Source of the DNA: Treponema sp.
GTDB taxonomy: Bacteria > Spirochaetota > Spirochaetia > Treponematales > Breznakiellaceae
Length of the DNA stretch: 6,465 nucleotides
Direction: 5' to 3'
NCBI GenBank assembly: GCA_031284105.1
Contig: JAITAN010000087.1
Location: forward strand, 1 to 6,465
Shown here: positions 1-5,321 of the stretch, one piece after another
Numbering within the stretch: position 1 is the stretch's first letter
Layout of the letters: each line of letters opens with the position of its first letter
The notes under the pieces: generated by a model
Databases searched by the model: none
What the model saw: only the letters and a program-made list of their open reading frames with translations
Told to the model about the DNA's origin: nothing
Program-made: the position numbers and the translations under genes

Positions 1-166
1 CGAGTAAGCGCAGACAAAACGTTTTTGCAATCCTTTCAGTTTCGTTGTCTTTGTGTCCTTTCGGCAAACTTCCGCCGGTTTACAAAGTTAGTCTATTAGT
101 AGTGAAGGGGAAAGCAGGCACAAAGCGATTCGGTGACTTTCCGTCCATACCGGTACAGCTTGCTTT

Positions 167-507
167 GTCAAAGTGCAAAGGCTATGCCGGAAATCACCAT
201 AAAATACCGGCCTGATTTGGTATGTCCGATTGCCCAACATTCAGTAATTGACCGCTTTCCGACCCGGTACAATCTTGTTCCGGTTAGTCTAAAAACAACG
301 CCCGTGCGGAGAGTTTTTTTAAGACGTTAAAAGCGGAAGTGGATCACTTGGAAAGGAGGCACACGAAAGAAGGGGTAAGGGTTGCGGTTTTTGAGCATAT
401 CGAATTATATTATAATAAGCGTCGTAGACATTCGGCGGCTATACTGATAATGATAGCACATTTTAGCATAGCTTAACCTATTGTCCATCACAGCGGGGGG
501 AAGTCCA
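167..507 (+). pseudogene. IS3-family transposase (OrfB) remnant, internally deleted
   Basis: This is the decayed C-terminal half of an IS3-family DDE transposase. In the frame with codons starting at 309, the residues read NARAESFFKTLKAE followed by a VFEHIELYYNKRRRHSA stretch, which is the hallmark C-terminus of IS3 OrfB; the glutamate codon at 309-311 would be the last catalytic acid. The frame closes with TAA at 472-474. Upstream in the same frame, LSDP-VQSCSG at 255-284 matches a damaged HSDRGVQYCS motif, with the second catalytic aspartate at 261-263. Only 15 residues separate this D and E, against about 35 in the family, so some 60 bp have been lost; an in-frame TAG at 285-287 also interrupts it. 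In another frame, VKVQRLCRK (167-193) resembles the helix-turn-helix segment that precedes the catalytic core. The element is inactive. The family is clear; the left boundary is not. Confidence 0.75.
482..507 (+). repeat. Probable right terminal inverted repeat of the IS3 remnant
   Basis: The 26 bases after the transposase stop end in GCGGGGGGAAGTCCA, a G-run followed by AAGTCCA. IS3 elements commonly end a few tens of bases after the OrfB stop in this kind of G-rich sequence. No matching left end was found within the window, so the boundary rests on position and resemblance only. Confidence 0.4.
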
Positions 508-544
508 ATTATGATGAAACTTGGCAAAATTCGACATGGTATAA

Positions 545-691
545 ATGTTTCAACATAATTTACGGTACCCATTTTATATTGAAAAGTATAATGAGTATTC
601 TAGTATAGATTATTTTGATAAGGATTGTAATGATATTAAACAGAAACTTAGTGCATTAAAGGAATTTTTAGCTCATTTGAATAGATTGTAA
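545..691 (+). CDS. Unrecognised 48-residue ORF, likely a gene fragment
   Basis: An AT-rich open frame of 48 codons runs from ATG at 545 to TAA at 689-691. The product is polar and charged, starting MFQHNLRYPFYIEKYNEY and ending LKEFLAHLNRL, with a probably helical, leucine-spaced C-terminus. I do not recognise a family. There is no ribosome binding site before the ATG, and a stop codon lies one codon upstream, so it is more likely the tail of a gene broken by the neighbouring IS3 insertion than an independent small gene. A second frame (about 512-603, reading DETWQNSTWYKCFNIIYG) also looks protein-like and may be the same gene before a frameshift. Base composition is much more AT-rich than in argC or mnmE, which hints at acquired DNA. 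Confidence 0.3.
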   Translation: MFQHNLRYPFYIEKYNEYSSIDYFDKDCNDIKQKLSALKEFLAHLNRL

Positions 692-699
692 ATATGATG

Positions 700-905
700 T
701 ACGGAGGTTGCTTCGCATAACGGGACCGTTTACGCGCAGCCCGCAACGGCGGCGCGGGGCTAAAGCCCTTTCGACCTTCGCAATGGCGCTCATCTCCGCC
801 ACGTTCCATTCAGCCTCCGGCCGCGGTTTTCCGGCCCCTGTCTTTGCTTCGCAAAGCTCGAAGCGGGATAGCCCCAAGCGGACTTTACAAAACGTCATAT
901 ACAGC
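700..905. repeat. GC-rich structured block, candidate dispersed intergenic repeat
   Basis: Composition changes abruptly at about 700 from AT-rich to strongly GC-rich and stays so up to the argC stop. The block contains short perfect hairpins: GGGCT-AA-AGCCC at 757-768 and CTTTGC-TTC-GCAAAG at about 842-856. It is open in frames on both strands, but neither has a ribosome binding site or a recognisable motif, and the two protein readings are low-complexity and arginine-rich. It lies just downstream of argC and could serve as its 3' untranslated region. I read it as non-coding repeat-like DNA; whether it recurs elsewhere in the genome cannot be seen here. Confidence 0.3.
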
Positions 906-913
906 CGGCGCCG

Positions 914-2041
914 CTAAAAAAGCGCGGGAATCGCCGTAAGTCCGGCGCTTTCTTCAAATCCAAAGATGATGTTCATGTTTTGTACCGCTTGTCCTGCCGC
1001 GCCTTTTACCATGTTGTCAATGGCGCTCGCTATGATGAGCGTGGAGCCGGTCTGATCCAGATGTACGGAAATATCGCAGTAATTCGACTGACGCACATGG
1101 TTTGTGGAGGCAACGCCGCCGAAGGGCAAGATGCGTACAAAGGGTTCATTCTTATAGAATTCGGTGTAAAGCGTGTGAATGTCCTTTGCTTTTGCATTGG
1201 TTTCTTGTGTCGGGGGCCGGGACACGGTTTTTAACGCCGTGAGCGGCGTATCCGTAGGTGGACGCGTCAACGGGATATAGATAGTCGCCAAAATACCGCG
1301 ATTTACCGGCACAAGGTGGGGCGTAAAGATGATTGGTCGAATTGCGGCGCTTATGCCTGCGAAATTGCGGCTGATTTCCGGCGTATGCCGGTGGCTGCCC
1401 ACCTTGTAAGGCGACACATTATCGGCGCACTCTGGGTAATGGTACGCGCGCGCCGGTTCCCGTCCGCCGCCGGTAATGCCTGATGCGGCATCTATAATGA
1501 TGGTACCGTCTCCGGCTAAACCATGCGCCAATGCCGGCATTGCGCCCAACGTCGCGGCCGTGGGGTAACATCCCGGATTCCCGATGATCACGGTACCGGA
1601 AGCGGCGAGGCGTTTTACGGCGTCCCGGTTAAGTTCGGGAAGCCCGTACACCGAGCATTGCCGCAATTCAGGATATTGATAGCCTTTCCCATACCAAGCC
1701 GCAAAGGTCGATTCATCAGGGCCGAAGCGGAAATCAGCCGACAGATCGATGAAAGGTTTGCTTTTTTCAACGCAGCTTTTTGCAAACGTTTCGCCCACAC
1801 CGTGAGGCAGACTTGCAAAAACCACATCCGCCGCTTCGATCACGGCTTCGGCTTTTTTCAAGCGGCCGTTGATTTTTCCGGTATTTCCCAGAAAATTAGG
1901 ATACGCATGTTCGATTGGCTCTCCCTCAAAACTCACGGAGGAGAGATGGAGTTCCGTTATTTGCGGATGTCCCAGTAACATACGTACCAATTCTGCGCCC
2001 GCGTAACCGGCCGCTCCTATTATACCGGCTTTTAATTGCAT
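914..2041 (-). CDS. argC: N-acetyl-gamma-glutamyl-phosphate reductase
   Basis: ArgC is the cytoplasmic NADPH-dependent enzyme of the third step of arginine biosynthesis, reducing N-acetyl-glutamyl-5-phosphate to the semialdehyde. The 375-residue product shows the N-terminal Rossmann nucleotide-binding motif GIIGAAGYAG (6-15), the active-site motif GNPGCYPTA (154-162) with catalytic Cys158, the glycine-rich SGITGGGREPAR segment (187-198), the conserved GSHRHTPEI (215-223) with His217 and His219, and the family C-terminus NMVKGAAGQAVQNMNI (343-358). It is somewhat longer than many ArgC proteins; the extra residues lie around 258-295 and at the C-terminal tail. The start is fixed by the motif position and by AGGAGA four bases upstream of the ATG. 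No other arginine gene is in the window, so it stands alone between IS debris, with no operon partner visible. Confidence 0.97.
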   Translation of the reverse strand: MQLKAGIIGAAGYAGAELVRMLLGHPQITELHLSSVSFEGEPIEHAYPNFLGNTGKINGRLKKAEAVIEAADVVFASLPHGVGETFAKSCVEKSKPFIDLSADFRFGPDESTFAAWYGKGYQYPELRQCSVYGLPELNRDAVKRLAASGTVIIGNPGCYPTAATLGAMPALAHGLAGDGTIIIDAASGITGGGREPARAYHYPECADNVSPYKVGSHRHTPEISRNFAGISAAIRPIIFTPHLVPVNRGILATIYIPLTRPPTDTPLTALKTVSRPPTQETNAKAKDIHTLYTEFYKNEPFVRILPFGGVASTNHVRQSNYCDISVHLDQTGSTLIIASAIDNMVKGAAGQAVQNMNIIFGFEESAGLTAIPALF

Positions 2042-2045
2042 ATTG

Positions 2046-2051
2046 TCTCCT
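2046..2051 (-). promoter_or_regulatory. Ribosome binding site of argC
   Basis: AGGAGA on the minus strand is separated by four bases (CAAT) from the ATG at 2041-2039. It confirms the argC start. No convincing sigma-70 promoter, T-box or other leader was seen between here and 2180. Confidence 0.8.
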
Positions 2052-2101
2052 ATAAAAAGTCAACCACCGAACGAGCGGTTAGCCGGCTTTTTCTCTTTTT
2101 T

Positions 2102-2120
2102 CCGGTAATACCGGTTTTTT
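2102..2120 (+). terminator. Terminator-like stem-loop with T-run
   Basis: CCGGT-AAT-ACCGG followed by six T residues on the plus strand. The stem is short (5 bp) and no plus-strand gene precedes it, so it may only be fortuitous. It sits in the argC upstream region, where the minus-strand transcript would form the same stem flanked by A-runs. Confidence 0.25.
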
Positions 2121-2157
2121 CCAGTTCAAATCTACTCCCATCTGTTTTCAGGGATGT

Positions 2158-2184
2158 AGTTCCCCTTTGGGGAGTTCCTTTTTC
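2158..2184 (+). terminator. Stem-loop AGTTCCCC-TTT-GGGGAGTT with T-rich tail
   Basis: An 8-bp RNA stem (two G-U pairs) with a three-base loop is followed by CCTTTTTC on the plus strand. It lies just past the end of the minus-strand IS110-like remnant. It may be the end structure of a decayed element or a weak terminator that insulates argC; no plus-strand gene feeds into it. Confidence 0.3.
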
Positions 2185-2489
2185 AAACGCCCCTTATCGC
2201 TCGTATATGCCGCTTGCGCCGGAGACTCACGGCATCCGCTTCCTCCATCGTGTTGCCCCCGGCCATCAATGACTCGTCAAATGCTTTCCCTCCACTCAAC
2301 ATACGCCGTATGATTACTCCCGCCTTCCGCGCCGCGGCCGTTATGCTCCACCCGCCGCATTAAACGCCGGCCCGCCATGTCCACGCGCCGGTCTCCCCAC
2401 AACCATGTATCGTCAATAATAAATGATCTCCATTCTTCTATTCGATTTCGCAGCTCATGAATGGTGCGGTCCCGTAGACCAAAAAACAT
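2183..2489 (-). pseudogene. IS110-like transposase C-terminal remnant, frameshifted
   Basis: Two overlapping minus-strand frames join into one degraded protein. The upstream frame (2489 down to about 2355) reads GDRRVDMAGRRLMRR; the downstream frame (2359 down to the TGA at 2185-2183) continues WSITAAARKAGVIIRRML and then SGGKAFDESLMAGG. Together they match the C-terminal pattern of IS110/IS116/IS902 transposases, a G-R-I-x-x-x-G-N-R-x-L-R segment, then an (E)AAW segment, then an A-R-K-x-x-x-I-I-Y-x-M-L helix. A shift near 2355 and a TAA at 2362-2360 in the second frame break the gene. The part before residue 40 (RNRIEEWRSFIIDDTWLW) is not recognised. The assignment rests on short motifs from memory of the family, so an unrelated origin is possible. 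It is not a functional gene. Confidence 0.45.
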
Positions 2490-2919
2490 AACGAACCATA
2501 ACCGTCCCCTGTCGATACGTTCTTCAGGTTATTCATCATGTACCGGCGACGGTCTATTTTTTATCATTCCTCCTTATATTCGGCTTCTTTCAATGAAACG
2601 TTATGCGCGCACTCTCATCGCAACCCGCCTGTCTGCCGTCAATAAGATACCTGTCTTCAAGTCATTCCCCAATTTTATTAGAATTCCGCTCACACATACG
2701 AGTATACCGCTTTTGCCTTTTTATAATCTATAATGTATGCGGCCGGCTGATAGCGTCTGCATGGATAGAGATGCGGTATATACGCGGCGTAAAAGGGATA
2801 CGCATACTTACGGCGTTTTACACGGGGAGCATGAAAGAGGCGCAATGGCGCTTAGATCGCAAGAAACAATAGACGTTTCTATATAATTCCCCCTTATTCC
2901 TTGAATGATCTAATTTCTA
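2490..2919. other. No gene recognised (intergenic, probably decayed)
   Basis: About 430 bases with no convincing coding sequence. Short plus-strand frames exist (for example ATG 2737 to TAA 2886, 49 codons) but lack ribosome binding sites and motifs. A minus-strand AGGAGGA abuts ATGATA at about 2570 but gives only a 12-codon frame. It may hold eroded ends of the flanking IS110-like and IS5 remnants. Confidence 0.5.
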
Positions 2920-2922
2920 ACG

Positions 2923-3407
2923 TTGTATTTTCTAATGTATATTCTGGTAAAAAACGCCGCAGGTATGCCGTTTAAGGCGGACGTAACGCTTTTGACGACT
3001 GCAAGAACTCTCTTAGTCATTAAAAGAAGTCTGCCGGCGCGGGTAAGAGTTCCGTTTATCATCGTAAAGACGCCTCGGAATTTGCGAAGCTCGTACGTGT
3101 GTACCGGCATTGGCATTAAGAACATAGTAGCGAAAACCCGAACATGAAGGATATCTCATGATACTGGCGTGCGTTCACACAAAAGTTAAGAGAGGAAAAG
3201 GCGGATAACATAAGTTATGACGGCGAAACGAAGTTTCGCATGGAACTATATAAACGAGGGAATAGGATAAAACGGTTTTTCCGGCGGCTCAAGGCGTTTC
3301 GAGGGATGTGCACCCGCTATGACAATCTTGAGTGTATCTTTTCGGCTTTTATTTATCTTGCCTGTATTTGTATTTGTATCTCTTTCCGTTGTGTGAACCC
3401 GTATTAG
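2923..3407 (+). pseudogene. IS5-family transposase remnant, frameshifted, catalytic Glu lost
   Basis: The last frame, open from 3162 to TAG at 3405-3407, reads ADNISYD, then ELYKRGNRIKRFFRRLKAFRG, then TRYDNLECIFSAFIYLA, the standard C-terminus of IS5/IS4-superfamily DDE transposases (Y-x2-R-x3-E-x6-K signature). Here the arginine is glycine (3258-3260) and the catalytic glutamate is lysine (3270-3272). Upstream, ILVKNAAGMPFKADVT (2938-2985 region) resembles the segment after the first catalytic aspartate, and DDCKNSLS in a shifted frame at about 2994-3017 resembles its continuation (ADCKxAL). At 3146-3167, EGYxxDTG-like residues in two other frames match the A-D-K-G-Y-D stretch. At least three frame changes make it inactive. 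A hairpin interrupts the last frame at 3222-3242. The family is secure for the 3' half; the 5' limit is uncertain. Confidence 0.75.
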
Positions 3408-3420
3408 CTTCTTATACTAC

Positions 3421-3430
3421 AAAAACTAAT
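3421..3430 (+). repeat. Left flanking direct repeat (candidate target-site duplication)
   Basis: AAAAACTAAT abuts the left end of the 3431-3750 element and matches GAAAACTAAT at 3751-3760 in 9 of 10 positions. Similarity stops immediately outside the ten bases on both sides, as expected for a target-site duplication. Confidence 0.65.
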
Positions 3431-3750
3431 GTAATTATCCCTTGACGTATAACCGATCATAATCAGAGGTCAGACATAGCATCATCCCTCCTTCACCCAA
3501 CCTAGGCGCGCTCCCACACCTAGTGCAGAGGGCGATGACCCTCTAATGCTAGTGGCGATGACCCTCTAGTGCAGAGGGCGATGACCCTCGCTGCCGGTTG
3601 CATTAGACGCTTCCGGAGCGGGCCGCGGGTTTGAACTCGGAGCGCGCTTTCAGCCTGGGCGCATACCCGCGACGGCGCCGTATTCCAGCCCAGGTCAGAA
3701 ACCTGTCCCGAACAGTCGAACCCTCCGAAGGGGTGTCAGGGGATAATTAC
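3431..3750. mobile_element. MITE-like non-autonomous element with TIRs and target-site duplication
   Basis: This 320-bp segment starts with GTAATTATCCCTTGAC (3431-3446) and ends with its inverse (3735-3750, reading GTAATTATCCCCTGAC on the minus strand): 15 of 16 bases match. The ends are flanked directly by 10-bp repeats, AAAAACTAAT and GAAAACTAAT. Such a combination is what transposition leaves. There is no room for a transposase and none is seen, so mobility would depend on enzyme supplied elsewhere. The interior is GC-rich and folded: a palindromic repeat array (3520-3589), a CCTGGGC/GCCCAGG stem (3654-3660 with 3688-3694) and CAGGT/ACCTG nearby. On the minus strand AAGGAGGG (3493-3486) precedes ATGATG and a 16-codon frame that stops inside the left repeat. 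I cannot assign it to an IS family; a 10-bp duplication is compatible with several. Confidence 0.65.
3520..3589. repeat. Three-unit palindromic direct repeat
   Basis: A 24-base unit beginning CTAGTGCAGAGGG and ending CGATGACCCTC occurs perfectly at 3520-3543 and 3566-3589, with an 18-base copy lacking six bases at 3549-3566. Each unit is self-complementary (AGAGGG-CGATGA-CCCTCT), and the junction between units forms an alternative hairpin (CCCTCT-AGTGC-AGAGGG). The array lies inside the MITE-like element. Unit spacing is irregular (29 and 17 bases), so it is not a CRISPR. Confidence 0.85.
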
Positions 3751-3760
3751 GAAAACTAAT
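3751..3760 (+). repeat. Right flanking direct repeat (candidate target-site duplication)
   Basis: GAAAACTAAT directly follows the right inverted repeat of the 3431-3750 element and matches the left flank in 9 of 10 positions. Confidence 0.65.
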
Positions 3761-3857
3761 AATCGTTCTATATACAAATACGCAGGTAAAACGAGAGCAT
3801 CCGCTGTTGCGCGGCGCCGTTATCCATCCTATCGGCTATCTTTGTCGAATAAGACTT

Positions 3858-3886
3858 GGAATTCCCTCGGTACCGGAGTGAATTCC
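3858..3886 (-). terminator. Stem-loop downstream of mnmE
   Basis: GGAATTC and GAATTCC, continued inward by CTC/GAG across one C-T mismatch, make a 10-bp stem around a 7-base loop (GGTACCG). It begins 46 bases past the mnmE stop in the direction of transcription. The sequence after the stem (AAGTCTTATTCG on the minus strand) is only weakly T-rich, so this is a possible terminator or 3' RNA stabiliser rather than a canonical intrinsic terminator. Confidence 0.35.
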
Positions 3887-3932
3887 GATAATTCACGTAA
3901 ACGAATCCGCACGCCTCTATACGATGAACGGT

Positions 3933-5321
3933 TCATTTCCCCACGCAAAAAGAACTGAACATAACGTCAAGAATGTCCGTTGTGGATACTTCGCCGGTGA
4001 TTTCTCCCAAGCAGTTGACCGCTTCCCGAAGCGAAGGCGCGATAATGTCAAGCGCCTGCCCCGTATCCGCCATGGCAAGCGCGTCCGCGGTATAGGTCAG
4101 GGCTTTGTCGATGAGCGCCTTCTGCCTCGCGGACGCCACTCCTATCCGCTCGTCTTCCGCGCCGTGATCCGCGAGCAACACTTCCGCGATCAGAGCGGAC
4201 AGTTTCACTATGCCTTCACCTGTTTTGGCGCTGACCCGTACCATACCGGTGGAATTATCCGGCATTTCCCGTGCAATATCGGCTTTATTCCATACCGTAA
4301 TAAGGGGTGTACCCTCAACCGCTCCCGAATGAAGAAATTGCATATCTTCCGCACTAAGTCCGGTTGTACCGTCTACGATATACAATAAAACATCCGCGCA
4401 CGTTATCAAATCAAGACTGCGCTCTACGCCGATTTTCTCCACTGCGTCTTCCGAATCTCGAATACCTGCCGTATCGGCAAGCCTGACCGGTATGCCCTCA
4501 ATCGCAATCCATGCCTCCAGCCAATCGCGGGTAGTGCCGGGCGTTTCGGTAACAATGGCGCGATCTTCCTTAACGAGTCTGTTGAAGAGGCTGGACTTAC
4601 CGGCATTTGGTCTTCCGGCAATAACCGCAAACGCTCCTTCCTGATACAGGTTCTCTATACGGAATGAGGCGGATAAATCCTGCAAAGCCGCGTGCGCCTC
4701 CCAAGCCCGCGCCCGATCCGGCAGCGAACCGGTACGTTCATCCGCATCCGTCTCCATGTACTCGTCTTCCGAGTAATCAAGAAACAGTTCCGCGCCTGCC
4801 AATACCCGTACCAATTTTTCTTTAATAGACCGAATCTCCGCTTCCAAGCCTCCCGAAAGCCGGCGTATCGCTCCGCTATGCGCTTTGCCGCTTTTTGCGG
4901 ATACTATTTCCTTGACGGATTCCGCGCGGGTAAGGTCTATTTTGTTATTCATAAACGCCCGAAACGTGAACTCTCCGGGAAGCGCATCCCGAAACCCCGC
5001 GTCATGGAGCGTTTCCAGTACGGCTTGCGCCACCGCATACCCGCCGTGGCAGGAAATATCCGCGGCGTCTTCGCCCGTATACGACTTTGGCGCACGGAAC
5101 ACGGAAACCAAGGTTTCATCGACGCGGCTGCGGTTCTTGCCGAGTATCCAGCCGTACACAACGGTATTGCCCGGCGCGGTTCTCAGTTTTCGCGGCGCGG
5201 AAAAGCAGGATGCAAGCCGGTCTACGGCGTCTTTGCCCGATGTCCGTACAATGGCAAGCGCGCCCTGTCCCGACGGCGTCGCCAATGCCGCTATGGGCGA
5301 ATCTTCTCCGTAAAACGTCAT
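3933..5321 (-). CDS. mnmE: tRNA uridine-5-carboxymethylaminomethyl(34) synthesis GTPase MnmE
   Basis: MnmE (TrmE) works with MnmG to install carboxymethylaminomethyl or aminomethyl groups at C5 of the wobble uridine (U34) of certain tRNAs in the cytoplasm, using a folate-derived one-carbon unit and GTP hydrolysis. The 462-residue product has the full family plan: an N-terminal folate-binding domain starting FYGEDSPIAALATPSG (3-18) with CHGG (91-94) and PGEFTFRAFMNNKIDL (115-130); a helical domain; an inserted G domain with GRPNAGKSS (236-244), TETPGTTRD (258-266), DTAG (283-286), NKAD (345-348) and SAK (364-366); and the C-terminal FCVGK (458-462) with the conserved cysteine. The start is set by the family N-terminus; the open frame runs 66 codons further upstream but only as a shadow of the ABC gene. 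The ATG overlaps the ABC stop as ATGA, preceded by AAAGGGGAA, implying translational coupling. Confidence 0.97.
   Translation of the reverse strand: MTFYGEDSPIAALATPSGQGALAIVRTSGKDAVDRLASCFSAPRKLRTAPGNTVVYGWILGKNRSRVDETLVSVFRAPKSYTGEDAADISCHGGYAVAQAVLETLHDAGFRDALPGEFTFRAFMNNKIDLTRAESVKEIVSAKSGKAHSGAIRRLSGGLEAEIRSIKEKLVRVLAGAELFLDYSEDEYMETDADERTGSLPDRARAWEAHAALQDLSASFRIENLYQEGAFAVIAGRPNAGKSSLFNRLVKEDRAIVTETPGTTRDWLEAWIAIEGIPVRLADTAGIRDSEDAVEKIGVERSLDLITCADVLLYIVDGTTGLSAEDMQFLHSGAVEGTPLITVWNKADIAREMPDNSTGMVRVSAKTGEGIVKLSALIAEVLLADHGAEDERIGVASARQKALIDKALTYTADALAMADTGQALDIIAPSLREAVNCLGEITGEVSTTDILDVMFSSFCVGK

Noticed and set aside
133..330. Plus-strand 65-codon frame
   Set aside because: It is out of frame with the clear IS3 transposase residues in the same stretch and has no start signal.
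668..898. Minus-strand 76-codon frame downstream of argC
   Set aside because: No ribosome binding site, low-complexity arginine-rich product and an overlapping open frame on the other strand; more likely repeat DNA.
1523..1978. Plus-strand frame of 151 codons
   Set aside because: Antisense to argC, with no recognisable motif.
2737..2886. Plus-strand 49-codon frame starting MRPADSVCMDRDAVY
   Set aside because: Looks mildly protein-like but has no ribosome binding site, no recognised motif and lies in IS debris; not supportable as a gene.
3520..3589. CRISPR-like repeats
   Set aside because: Only three units with gaps of five and zero bases, one unit shortened, no unique spacers of normal length and no cas genes.
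3600..3740. Possible tRNA, tmRNA or other structured RNA (T-loop-like GGGTTTGAACTCGG and GGGTTCGAC on either strand)
   Set aside because: No cloverleaf with proper acceptor, D and anticodon arms could be built, and no tmRNA or SRP RNA core motif is present. The structure is better explained as the interior of the 3431-3750 element.
3924..4388. Plus-strand frame of 154 codons
   Set aside because: Antisense to the 3' part of mnmE, whose G domain and C-terminal FCVGK are unmistakable on the minus strand.
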